This document shows positions 1 to 8,388 of a stretch of DNA of 64,000 nucleotides, one piece after another. Below the pieces are notes generated by a model. It did no database searches, was not told where the DNA came from, and saw nothing but the letters and a program-made list of their open reading frames with translations. The stretch lies in the NCBI GenBank assembly GCA_963720075.1, contig CAVREG010000019.1:1426001-1490000 (forward strand), read 5' to 3'. Source of the stretch: PALSA-188 sp963720075 (GTDB taxonomy: Bacteria > Acidobacteriota > Terriglobia > Terriglobales > Acidobacteriaceae). The position numbers were made by a program, and so were the translations under genes. The number at the start of each line of letters is the position of its first letter. Position 1 is the stretch's first letter.

Positions 1-43
1 AAGGTTTTGCACAATTGGAAGTGAGCCAGATCGTTCGCTTATT

Positions 44-760
44 TCAAGTTTCAATGCCCACATGGCAGATTCGCCCAATTATATGATCGGCCGCCTTTTT
101 CCCCTCATCTATAGCAATTATTTCCACCGGATAGGCCGTGTTATGGGGGCGCAGCACCAGATGGTTGCCAGCTAATTCAACGTATTTAACAGTGCAGTCC
201 TGCATCTTATTCACCGCGTACATATTAGCCTCGCCCTTGCGATACGCTTTGAGCGAGTTATAGTGACGATCAATGAGAACAGTCGCCCCTGGAAGCAGCC
301 GCGGATACATACTCATACCTTCGCGCGCGTTTGCACGGACCAAGACAAATCGCTCCCAATTCTCACGCGGGCCTTCCATTTGCGGACGCAAGGTTTCAAG
401 AAACTTCTTTTTGAACTTAAGCATGTCTTTAACATGCCGACTCATGAGCAGAGGCGAAGTTGCGGCAACCTGATCATCCACGAGAAGCACATTTTCGAAC
501 TCGTCGTCGCTCGGGGGCAAGATACTGGCGCGCTTGTTAATTTCGGCGGGATCAAGAAGGTCGAGCACGGAAAGGCGTTGCACGTTCATCACTTTATCCA
601 TGCCATCGATACTCAGCCCGCGCTTGCGGTTCAGGAAGTTGGAAATGTGCGCCTGTTTGAATCCAGTTTGCTGCGCGAGTCCCAGCCCGGTGAGGTTTCC
701 TTCTTCAATACGAGACCATAGGGTTTTGCGGAGATTGTCCTGCAGAACTTTGAACTTCAT
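44..760 (-). CDS. Phage repressor, HTH plus S24 (LexA/CI-like) peptidase domain
   Basis: A 238-aa protein. Residues ~22-50 form a helix-turn-helix of the Cro/CI type. The C-terminal half matches the S24 peptidase fold: the GMSMYPRLLPG segment puts a serine at ~150 and the TVKYVEL segment a lysine at ~192, the Ser-Lys dyad of CI/LexA proteins. The family represses phage lytic promoters and often self-cleaves on RecA activation. No clear Ala-Gly cleavage site is visible between the domains, so self-cleavage is uncertain. It is transcribed away from all other genes of the element, as expected of a lysogeny repressor. No Shine-Dalgarno precedes the ATG; a TATACT box lies only six bases upstream, suggesting a leaderless mRNA. 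Confidence 0.85.
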   Translation of the reverse strand: MKFKVLQDNLRKTLWSRIEEGNLTGLGLAQQTGFKQAHISNFLNRKRGLSIDGMDKVMNVQRLSVLDLLDPAEINKRASILPPSDDEFENVLLVDDQVAATSPLLMSRHVKDMLKFKKKFLETLRPQMEGPRENWERFVLVRANAREGMSMYPRLLPGATVLIDRHYNSLKAYRKGEANMYAVNKMQDCTVKYVELAGNHLVLRPHNTAYPVEIIAIDEGKKAADHIIGRICHVGIET

Positions 761-1050
761 GGGGGGAGTATAGACCGTCGCTATAGCGCCATGCTATTGC
801 ATAAAGAGGCACAACGGCTGTGAGAAACCGGTCATGATCGGTGACATTCCATCAGATGCGGCGTCCCGCACGGCATTCAGGTCGCGCATGGGCAAGAGTT
901 TTCCACAGCGAAAATACACTTCTTTCTATGGCAATGCGCTAAGTAAAATATAAACACAACATCTGCAAGGAAATAGATATGTTGACGGTCTAAACCACGA
1001 GCTATACGATTGGCCCTCTGTTATAACTTTACCCGTCAGGTGAAATCATA
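761..1050. promoter_or_regulatory. Repressor/early-gene control region with candidate operator
   Basis: This 290-base gap separates the leftward repressor from the rightward early genes. It holds an inverted repeat, ATAGC-5nt-GCTAT, at 783-797, placed to overlap the leftward -10-like TATACT (767-772, minus strand). A rightward TTGACG (982-987) is followed after 15 bases by TATACG (1003-1008), a short-spaced promoter candidate; a TATAAC lies at 1022-1027. By analogy with phage switch regions the repressor probably binds here. The operator assignment is inference. Confidence 0.4.
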
Positions 1051-1275
1051 ATGACAAGCATTCCTAAGTTCGATCATGAGAAGTGCGAAGAAGACGGAAG
1101 CAACTTTGTAGAGTTCCGTCGAAAGATGAAATACGCAGAGGTTCTTTCGTCTTCGATGGAAAAGTTGTTGCGGCAAATGCGTTTTACCGGCAAGGTAAGC
1201 ATTCAGGTGCAAAATGGGCAGGTACTGAAGTCGGGCTACGAGGAGGGTTATTTTCGGCACCAGCCGCCGGTCTAG
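1051..1275 (+). CDS. Small early phage protein, possibly DUF2292/YezD-like
   Basis: A 74-aa protein with a good Shine-Dalgarno (AGGTG) eight bases before the ATG. The C-terminal half, with GKVSIQVQNGQVLK followed by an acidic and aromatic segment, resembles the short beta-hairpin pattern of DUF2292 (YezD-like) proteins, whose function is unknown. The similarity was judged by eye and is weak. It is the first rightward gene after the control region and is followed by a strong terminator, so it is probably a single-gene early transcript. Confidence 0.5.
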   Translation: MTSIPKFDHEKCEEDGSNFVEFRRKMKYAEVLSSSMEKLLRQMRFTGKVSIQVQNGQVLKSGYEEGYFRHQPPV

Positions 1276-1337
1276 CATCCTGGATGTGGCCAGAACTCAT
1301 AATTAAATAAATCAATCAGGTACTCCGTAACAGAAAC

Positions 1338-1376
1338 GGGCCCTGTCGCTGAGAAATCGGCGCGGGGCCCTTTTTA
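1338..1376 (+). terminator. Intrinsic terminator after the first early gene
   Basis: Two GGGCCC arms flank a loop of about 20 bases and are followed by TTTTTATT. It lies ~60 bases after the stop of the 74-aa gene and separates it from the zinc-ribbon/sigma-like pair. Confidence 0.6.
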
Positions 1377-1490
1377 TTGTTGTTGCCAGCTTGCTTCAGG
1401 CATTGCTGCCAGCCGATCCGTCACCCTTTCAATGAGCGGGATGTATCTGATCCTTACCCGCTGAAAGTGGCGACATAACAGGAGGCAATC

Positions 1491-1733
1491 ATGGAATCAG
1501 AGGATGTGAAAATCGTTCAGCTTGAGCTGAAATATTGCGAACGCTGCGGAGGACTATGGATCCGGCGGCTGGGGTGTGAGGATATATATTGCTCACCGTG
1601 CGCGATTGAGATGATGGACGTCGCCTCTTCTAGCAGGCGGAGAATGCCTCCCCGTCTGCCCGGCAATCACAAAATGGAAGCAGTCTCGGGGCCCAAACTG
1701 GTGGTTATCTGCGGAGGAGGCGGCAACGCATGA
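1491..1733 (+). CDS. Small zinc-ribbon-like protein
   Basis: An 80-aa protein with two cysteine pairs, CERC at ~16-19 and CSPC at ~35-38, the spacing of a treble-clef or ribbon zinc site. The C-terminal half is basic and proline-rich. The start has an excellent AGGAGG six bases upstream. Its stop overlaps the ATG of the sigma-like regulator (ATGATG overlap), implying translational coupling and a joint role in phage gene control. No function can be named from sequence alone. Confidence 0.6.
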   Translation: MESEDVKIVQLELKYCERCGGLWIRRLGCEDIYCSPCAIEMMDVASSSRRRMPPRLPGNHKMEAVSGPKLVVICGGGGNA

Positions 1734-2320
1734 TGGTGACGGCAATGTCGTTGGTGGAAACTATCGCCACTGGGTTTGGCGCACCAGTGGAAGTCGCAAC
1801 CGTCACGAGCATGTCCGCAGAAACGGATTTGCCCTTGCCGGTTCCAGACGAAAACTTAACTTGGCAGGACGCCGAATTGTGGCTCTACCGTGATCGCACC
1901 ATTGGAATCTTAAGGCGATACATGCGTCTATCAATTGAAGTTGGACGGCTCCCGTCGCTTTTGGGGCGAGAGTTTTTCCGTACTCGCGTGACCTCTTATC
2001 GGGTTTCAACTTTCGAAGATGCGGTAATTTTCGTACATGACGTGGAAAGAATTCTGGAAAAGTTGGATGCATTCGATAAGGAACTAATTGGCAGGATTGT
2101 TTTGCAGGACTACTCCCAAGATGAAGCAGCGAGGCTCCTGAACTGTGGACGCCGTACCGTGGTGCGGCGTTTTCCGGAAGTGGTGGACCGGATTACTACA
2201 AGTTTTCTTGATGGCGGCCTTCTGGCACGACTTCCCCAGACAAATTCGACGACACGAGAATCTTGTCAAGAGGCAAAAACGACCCAAAATGATGCAAGTG
2301 ATTGTGGGAGTAGTGAATAA
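1730..2320 (+). CDS. Sigma-70 region 4-like HTH regulator, probable late-gene activator
   Basis: A 196-aa protein. Residues ~110-155 run through a segment containing SQDEAARLLNCGRRTVVRRF, with the spacing and residues of a sigma-70 region 4 helix-turn-helix. Regions 2 and 3 are absent, so this is not a full sigma factor. Phages often encode such proteins (ArpU/RinA-like) to switch on late transcription, and the position just before the packaging and structural genes fits that. The last ~40 residues are polar and probably disordered. It is coupled by overlap to the zinc-ribbon protein and ends before a strong terminator. Confidence 0.6.
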   Translation: MMVTAMSLVETIATGFGAPVEVATVTSMSAETDLPLPVPDENLTWQDAELWLYRDRTIGILRRYMRLSIEVGRLPSLLGREFFRTRVTSYRVSTFEDAVIFVHDVERILEKLDAFDKELIGRIVLQDYSQDEAARLLNCGRRTVVRRFPEVVDRITTSFLDGGLLARLPQTNSTTRESCQEAKTTQNDASDCGSSE

Positions 2321-2390
2321 AAAGTTGGAAATGGTGGCGCATTTACCCTGTTGGATTTGATATTCTAGATTTGTAAGTAAGAAATTCCAA

Positions 2391-2421
2391 AGGGGCGCCA
2401 AAAGCGCCCCTTGTTTTTTTG
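2391..2421 (+). terminator. Strong intrinsic terminator
   Basis: A perfect seven-base-pair stem (GGGGCGC/GCGCCCC) with a short A-rich loop is followed by TTGTTTTTTTG. It ends the early regulatory transcript just before the terminase-small-like gene. Confidence 0.85.
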
Positions 2422-2450
2422 TTCCTCACCTTCTGGAATGGGCCGGAGCG

Positions 2451-2840
2451 ATGAAGCAATCGAAACCAAAACGTGCAGCCAAAGCGAAGGATGTGCAGCC
2501 GGAGGCTGAAACCCCTCTTGATGCGCCTATTGAAATTTCGGAGATCCGGGAGACGATTACCCGGGCGGTGGGCAACCGTGCCGTCGCGATGGTTGAGTCC
2601 ACGATTGCTGAGGCTCGAAAAGGGCACTATCTTGCGATGAAATACTTGTTTGAAATTGCTGCGCTTTATCCTGTGATCGCTTCTGAGGATCCGGCACCCG
2701 AGGATTCTCTGGCCAGGATATTGTTGCGGAATCTTGGCATCCCGGAAGAGCACAGCATGCAGGAATTGAATTTGCAAACCAAAGTTACGAACGAATTGCG
2801 CTCGCCTGCTGATGAAACGACCAGTCATGCCGTAAAATGA
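2451..2840 (+). CDS. Hypothetical phage protein, candidate terminase small subunit
   Basis: A 129-aa protein with a lysine-rich N-terminus and a helical core (residues ~30-75) containing AEARKGHYLAMKYLFEIAALYP. That pattern recalls DUF5681 and small-terminase-associated proteins, in which a short helical repeat ends in a proline. The start is supported by CGGAG three bases upstream. The stop overlaps the next ATG (ATGA). Its place at the head of the packaging/structural block suggests a DNA-packaging role. TerL is 8 kb downstream, so the assignment is tentative. Confidence 0.45.
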   Translation: MKQSKPKRAAKAKDVQPEAETPLDAPIEISEIRETITRAVGNRAVAMVESTIAEARKGHYLAMKYLFEIAALYPVIASEDPAPEDSLARILLRNLGIPEEHSMQELNLQTKVTNELRSPADETTSHAVK

Positions 2841-3418
2841 AAGTTAGTCAGGGGAAACTAGTTGCGTCTCGATGGACGTCTGCGTTTGCGAGACTGAACG
2901 CAGGTTCCACTCTGGCGGATACGCGGATCGGTAAACCGCGCAGGATCGTTCCGATGGACATGACTTGGGTAACGGGCCGAATCGCAGTTGGTGGTGGGAT
3001 TTGGGCAGATGAAAACATGTCTGATGTAGCGAAAGCTGGAGTTACCCACATCATTGATATGCAGGCGGAATTCGACGATACCCCACTTGCGAAGGCGTAC
3101 GGGATTGGGGTGCTGTGGAACGCAACAGACGATGATTTCCAACCGAAGTCGGAAGGATTGTTCGCGCGGGGAGTGGACTTTGCGCTCGAGGCGCTGGACA
3201 AGGAAGGAACAAAGGTATTCATCCATTGCGCTGCGGGAGTACACCGGGCCCCGATGATGACGCTGGCAATCCTTTGTTCTCTCGGCTGGAATCTTGCGGA
3301 CGCGATGCAACTGATCGAGGCCAGACGCCCCGTAGTGGACTTTGCAGAGGTTTATGTTCAGAGCGTGGAGAGTTTCCTGTACACGAGCGACCGGGGAAAA
3401 GCCGAATTGCAGCGGTAG
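2837..3418 (+). CDS. Dual-specificity / tyrosine protein phosphatase
   Basis: A 193-aa protein with the cysteine-phosphatase signature HCAAGVHRAP: nucleophile Cys131 and phosphate-binding Arg137 of the HCx5R loop. Acidic residues at 98-100 (TDDD) are placed as the general acid. The family removes phosphate from Tyr/Ser/Thr residues through a phospho-cysteine intermediate. The N-terminal ~40 residues look like an extension outside the domain. It is coupled by a four-base overlap to the preceding gene. A phosphatase among early phage genes suggests interference with host kinase signalling, which is rich in this phylum; a HipA-like kinase lies in the same element. The catalytic class is clear, the substrate unknown. 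Confidence 0.85.
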   Translation: MKVSQGKLVASRWTSAFARLNAGSTLADTRIGKPRRIVPMDMTWVTGRIAVGGGIWADENMSDVAKAGVTHIIDMQAEFDDTPLAKAYGIGVLWNATDDDFQPKSEGLFARGVDFALEALDKEGTKVFIHCAAGVHRAPMMTLAILCSLGWNLADAMQLIEARRPVVDFAEVYVQSVESFLYTSDRGKAELQR

Positions 3419-3563
3419 ATTTAATATTCGAGTGTGACCGTGCGGTTGCTCTTTGAACTAATCAAACACACGCGTTCTGATTTGTTCCGCAAGTCAGGAA
3501 TTGTTTAGCCGACCCGTGGAATAAACTAGGCGCGCTTAATTACGATTTGGCGAGGGAGGGATT

Positions 3564-6500
3564 ATGTCCTACGCGAGCCGTCCATCTGGACGGCTTTTTT
3601 ATTTGCTGCCGGTGATTTTGGCATCTGTTCTCCTGGCATCGAGAGCCTTGAGTGCGCAAACTCCTGCGCTCACCACAATTAGCGACGTGGTATATCGCGC
3701 CGACGGAACTCCAGCCGGAGGGACTTTGCTAATCTCGTGGCCCGCCTTCACCACGGCGAGTGGTCAGGCCATCGCGGCAGGAACCAACAGCGCAATCTTG
3801 GTAACCGGCGGCGTGCTATCTGTACAGTTAGTCCCAAACACGGGCGCGATTCCCTCGGGAACCTTTTATACCGTCGTTTATCAGCTCGACGACGGGACGG
3901 TAAAAACAGAGTACTGGGCGGTACCGACAGCTTCTCCGGCTACGATCGCGGCAGTGCGCACCACGCCGGGATCTTCGGGACAGCCGTCCCAACTAGCCAC
4001 CGAACAATTCGTAAACGCAGCTTTGGCGGGCAAGGCGAATGATTCGGCTGTGGTCCATCTAAATGGGAACGAGACAATCACTGGCGCAAAGCAGTTCGCC
4101 GTGGCTCCCAGTTTACCCGCGCCGGTGCTTGCGACCGATGCAGTGAACAAGGCTTATGTTGACAGTTCGGTGGGAGGATCAGGTTCCGGCCCTTTTGTTA
4201 GCAAGGCAGGGGATACAATGACCGGCCCGCTTACTCTGCCTGGAAATCCGGTAGCACCTAATCAAGCTTCCAATAAAAACTACGTGGACCTTGGACTTGC
4301 CGTAAAAGCCGGGCTGATCGGAGGAGTTGTGCCGGCTGGGCAACTTGGAAATGGGTCTGCGGGCAGCAGCGTGTGTTTGCACGGAGATTCCACTTGGGGA
4401 GGATGCGGTACAAGCAGCAACGCTATTTCGATTCAAGGTGTTCCGGTAGATACGACTGCCCCAACCGACAATCAAGTGATCACATACGTTGCATCTTTGG
4501 GTAAGTACCAGCCGAAGCCGGGAGCTGAAATCTCAGGAGGAATGCAGCAAATTAAGTATGCGACTGACTTTAACTGGTCACAAAGTCCTGCAACTGATCT
4601 GAGTGTAGCTGGCGCTATGACGGTGAACTTGCCTGTGTGTCCTGCCGGGGTCACGGGGACGGAGCCGTGGTACTACGTATATGTGTCTGGTACTGGAACT
4701 TCGGAAGCCGTATTAGTTACTGGCGGGACCTGCTCCGGCAATGGACAAGCTGGCACATTGCAGTTCACTACGGCCAACGCCCATCCTGCGGGATACACAA
4801 TTGGCAGCGCGTCAAGCGGTCTTCAGGAAGCAGTGATCGGAGCTCGATATACTCCGACAAATCCCACAGGAACCTCGCAGGCGGGAAAAGTAGTCGTGCC
4901 ACCTGGGCAACTTATCGCCTATGCGAGGGTTTCCATCCGGTCGTCCGACATGACAGTTGATTTCTCAGGATCAATTGTCGAGTGCTGGATGAACGACACC
5001 TGTATTTTTGTGGGAGACCCCGTAAGCTCCACTCTTTTTTCGGACATCACGCTGGTAAGCCCGCGCGGACGACCGACAATTTTGAATGGTACGCATCCAT
5101 TTATTGAAGACAATTCTCAAAAGTCGCGGATATTCAATGTGTCCACGCGAGTCGGCTTAAACGGGGGAACATTCAGCAACTATGTTCAAGTTGACGATGA
5201 TGAGTCCTTCCTTCTGGACGGGCTCGATACAAGTTTAGGCTATGGCACGCGTTGCGATGCGACGGTTTGTAATCCCGTGGTCTATGCGCCAGGACCTTTT
5301 GCGACTGGAGCGGGCGTCGGCTGGTTGAAGAACATGAACATCTCCCTGCAATGTGGAGGTAACGGGGTTGACTGGCAATCTGGCAATACTCTGAGAATAT
5401 CGGATAGCGTCATACAAGGGTACGCACAATATGGTGTGCGTACGGGAGTCAGGCGTGGCGGCTATGGCTCGGAGAAACTGGATAATGTGTATGAGGAAGT
5501 TGGCAGTTGCAGTAACCCAAAAGGGAACATTGGGCAAGCAGGCCTGATTGTGCAGGGATCAAGCGTAGAGGTAGATGGCGGTGAAGCCCCCGCTGGCACA
5601 ATCCCGACATTTGCAAACACAGGCACCACAACATACTCCTACTATATCGTCCCTCAAAATACGGGATTTGGGGCTGGAAACCCCCTCTACGCTGGGCAGG
5701 CGTCAACAAATGGATCGGGAAACATTTCCGTTACAACTCCTTCAATTCCGGGAGCCACGAGCTATGACTTATTGAGGGTCCCGGTGCCCAGTAATGGAAG
5801 CGAACTCGCTCCATACGGTACAGGAAGTTATGCGGTGGTGACGGGTGTTCCTGCGTCAACGTGCATTAATGGGGTTTGTACTTTTACAGACACGCAGGCT
5901 CCATTGTCAAACTACACGGTAGCAATTCCAACTTATTACCCTCTTCTTGACTACTGGCCGGGGGCAATGGTTCTCAGTAGCAATGGCGATTCCGCGAATC
6001 CAACAACTACCGCTGTAGCCTGGGTGCAAAGAGTTCGAGGGAACGTTGTTTCAGTAATGGGCTCCGCAGGTCCAGCCATCTACTCGAATACTTGCTCTCA
6101 GGCTGGAAATTGGACCCCAATCTGGATGAGTTGCTTTTCGTCAATACCTTTACAAGCGTTTTTTCAACAAGGAGCAACCTTGTTGGCCTCAAAGACAAAC
6201 GCTGACGCCGGACAACTGACGAATTTAAAAGGTAGGTTAAATTTTTGCTGCGTTGGAACTGCCCCTGGGCACATCATTACTCTTTCCGACTCAAATTTCC
6301 AGAAGACGATTGCGACCGCAAATAACCGTCCTACCAACGATTTGAATGATGCGTTTATTGGCGCAGATGAAGGGGACGGGGGGCCGTCGCACGTCGGGAT
6401 CAGCTTTGGCGCGCCGATTTCGCTATCAAACTACATTGGCAATGTCGGCGACGGAACAAATTGGTTGGAGCGCCTTACAAGCGGGTTAAAAGAATTCAAA

Positions 6501-8357
6501 ACGAGCGTGCAAATGGATAGCGGTTTGAACGTCGCAGGTACGGTACAGGCAAGTTCGTTCGTGACTGTCGGATCTGGGGCTTGGAGCGTTCAAGCGGGTT
6601 ATGGCGCACTTAGTCCAGCGGCCGCGGGGAAGTCTCTGATTGGATTTGGAACCAATGGAAAATTGCAGGTCTCAGAAAATGCCGGGTCGGTAGTTGAGGT
6701 CGCGAAATTGGATGTAAACGGCGACGTTACAGAGAACGCCAACACCGCGACACAACTGGCACAAAATCCAACTCAATGCAGCGGAACCTTCGCGACCGGT
6801 ATACAAGCGAATGGAAACGCCAATTGCGGTACAGCCAGCGTGATGCAGCTTGCTGAAACAAGTGCACCAACGGGAATACCAAACTATGGGCTATTCTGGT
6901 TCGATTCCAGCTGTCATTGCCCGAAAGTTATCAGTAACAACGGACAGGCGGTACAACTTGGATTGACTAACGTATTCAACACTGACGCAAACACTCTCGA
7001 AGAATATAACGGAGCGACGCCGCAAACATTCAATGTCTATGGCTCGCGCACCGATGCGGCCGACTATGAGCGCCTGCGACTGAACTACGACTCGACGGAC
7101 AGCTATTTCTTCCTCGGAGCAGATGCCGCCGGGACAGGCACGCAGCGCGGATTGGGGTTCTGGTTACAAGGATCTTTACGATGGGTGATTGATCCCTCAT
7201 TCAATCTCAAGCCTTGGTCAGACAACATTAAAGATGTTGGTACGCCGACATTGCGCTTAAAGCATCTTTACGCAGGAACGTACGTGGACACTACCACGGG
7301 AGCTTTGGCGACTGACGTTCCGAACGCGGCTACAACAGGTACGACGGTGAACAAACTAGCGAAGTTGACGGGAGCGCCAAGTACAGCAGTGATTGCGGCG
7401 ATATCGGATACAAGCGGAGTCGTGGGTATCGTCGTGGACGGGGCTGGGATCACAGGCGCCGCGCAGATTGCGCAGCAAGGCCAGGCGGTTTGCGCATTTG
7501 ACGGAGCTACGACTGCAGGAGATTACGTGCAGATCAGCAGCACCACGGCGGGCGACTGCCATGATACAGGCGCAACCTATCCAAACAGCGGACAGGTTCT
7601 GGGAGTGGTACTGTCCACGAATGCGGCTGCTGGGAATTACGGAGTATTGGTTGGAGCTGAACTCGAAGGAACCGCCGGGAGCGGTGCTGTAGCCTCGGTG
7701 TTTGGGCGGACTGGAACAGTCACAGCTGGAAGCGGCGATTACTCAGTCTCACAAGTTACCGGCGCGGCTCCGCTGGCGTCACCGGCATTTACGGGGACTC
7801 CATCAGCTCCGACGCCAGCGGCGTCCGACAACAGCACTGCGGTTGCGACGACGGCCTATGTGCAATCCCAAACTTGCCCGATATGGTTTACAACTCCGAA
7901 TGCGGCCAGTACGGTGAACTTCACGGTAACTGCCAATAAGGCTGCGGTTTGGGGGGTGGTACTTTACTGCAATCTATCCACAACCCAGGTTACCTACGAT
8001 GTCACAACAGCGGATAACACTTCTAACACTTACGATATCGGCATCATGAATAGCGCGGGAACTGTCGTGGCGCACATTGGTTCCACTGCCGGAACGACGT
8101 TCGCTGCGTCACCTGGATGGAAGACCTTGAGTTGGGCCTCAAGCGCGCAACTGCCACCAGGAAAATATTATGCCGTGCTAACGACAAATTGCACGACGGC
8201 GTGTGCCGTGCTAGAAGGCGGTAATAGCGGCGCAGGACTGACTTATGCGGGAAATATAGCCGAGAGTGTTACGGTGGGGGGAACTCTTCCGGGAACGATC
8301 ACGGTTCCCCCGGATGCATACACGGCGACTACGATTCCAACGTTCTCGCTGCACTAG
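3564..8357 (+). CDS. Giant phage tail fibre/spike with Sec signal peptide
   Basis: A 1597-aa protein. Residues 1-31 are a classical signal peptide with a Leu/Val-rich core ending ALSA before Q. Tail-fibre repeats follow: AGDTMTGPLTLPGNPVAP at ~213 and SPAFTGTPSAP at ~1406 with TTAYVQSQ after it. The middle (~430-670) has the Gly/Asn-rich pattern of a pectate-lyase-like right-handed beta-helix, the fold of receptor-binding and polysaccharide-cleaving spikes. The start has GAGGGAGGG three bases upstream. Codons 5-13 encode a perfect intrinsic terminator hairpin. It probably forms the host-recognition structure. The signal peptide is odd for a virion protein and suggests export before assembly or display on the cell surface. 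Fibre identity is solid; enzymatic activity is unproven. Confidence 0.8.
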   Translation: MSYASRPSGRLFYLLPVILASVLLASRALSAQTPALTTISDVVYRADGTPAGGTLLISWPAFTTASGQAIAAGTNSAILVTGGVLSVQLVPNTGAIPSGTFYTVVYQLDDGTVKTEYWAVPTASPATIAAVRTTPGSSGQPSQLATEQFVNAALAGKANDSAVVHLNGNETITGAKQFAVAPSLPAPVLATDAVNKAYVDSSVGGSGSGPFVSKAGDTMTGPLTLPGNPVAPNQASNKNYVDLGLAVKAGLIGGVVPAGQLGNGSAGSSVCLHGDSTWGGCGTSSNAISIQGVPVDTTAPTDNQVITYVASLGKYQPKPGAEISGGMQQIKYATDFNWSQSPATDLSVAGAMTVNLPVCPAGVTGTEPWYYVYVSGTGTSEAVLVTGGTCSGNGQAGTLQFTTANAHPAGYTIGSASSGLQEAVIGARYTPTNPTGTSQAGKVVVPPGQLIAYARVSIRSSDMTVDFSGSIVECWMNDTCIFVGDPVSSTLFSDITLVSPRGRPTILNGTHPFIEDNSQKSRIFNVSTRVGLNGGTFSNYVQVDDDESFLLDGLDTSLGYGTRCDATVCNPVVYAPGPFATGAGVGWLKNMNISLQCGGNGVDWQSGNTLRISDSVIQGYAQYGVRTGVRRGGYGSEKLDNVYEEVGSCSNPKGNIGQAGLIVQGSSVEVDGGEAPAGTIPTFANTGTTTYSYYIVPQNTGFGAGNPLYAGQASTNGSGNISVTTPSIPGATSYDLLRVPVPSNGSELAPYGTGSYAVVTGVPASTCINGVCTFTDTQAPLSNYTVAIPTYYPLLDYWPGAMVLSSNGDSANPTTTAVAWVQRVRGNVVSVMGSAGPAIYSNTCSQAGNWTPIWMSCFSSIPLQAFFQQGATLLASKTNADAGQLTNLKGRLNFCCVGTAPGHIITLSDSNFQKTIATANNRPTNDLNDAFIGADEGDGGPSHVGISFGAPISLSNYIGNVGDGTNWLERLTSGLKEFKTSVQMDSGLNVAGTVQASSFVTVGSGAWSVQAGYGALSPAAAGKSLIGFGTNGKLQVSENAGSVVEVAKLDVNGDVTENANTATQLAQNPTQCSGTFATGIQANGNANCGTASVMQLAETSAPTGIPNYGLFWFDSSCHCPKVISNNGQAVQLGLTNVFNTDANTLEEYNGATPQTFNVYGSRTDAADYERLRLNYDSTDSYFFLGADAAGTGTQRGLGFWLQGSLRWVIDPSFNLKPWSDNIKDVGTPTLRLKHLYAGTYVDTTTGALATDVPNAATTGTTVNKLAKLTGAPSTAVIAAISDTSGVVGIVVDGAGITGAAQIAQQGQAVCAFDGATTAGDYVQISSTTAGDCHDTGATYPNSGQVLGVVLSTNAAAGNYGVLVGAELEGTAGSGAVASVFGRTGTVTAGSGDYSVSQVTGAAPLASPAFTGTPSAPTPAASDNSTAVATTAYVQSQTCPIWFTTPNAASTVNFTVTANKAAVWGVVLYCNLSTTQVTYDVTTADNTSNTYDIGIMNSAGTVVAHIGSTAGTTFAASPGWKTLSWASSAQLPPGKYYAVLTTNCTTACAVLEGGNSGAGLTYAGNIAESVTVGGTLPGTITVPPDAYTATTIPTFSLH
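3577..3605 (+). terminator. Intrinsic terminator/attenuator inside the tail-fibre start codons
   Basis: A perfect seven-base-pair stem GCCGTCC (3577-3583)/GGACGGC (3588-3594) with an ATCT loop is followed immediately by TTTTTTATTT. It begins 13 bases after the ATG at 3564, so a ribosome initiating there would cover or melt it. The geometry suggests that untranslated transcripts stop here, making fibre expression depend on translation. Seen directly; the function is inference. Confidence 0.7.
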
Positions 8358-8388
8358 ATGTTCGACAATCTTAACACCAGAGATCCCA

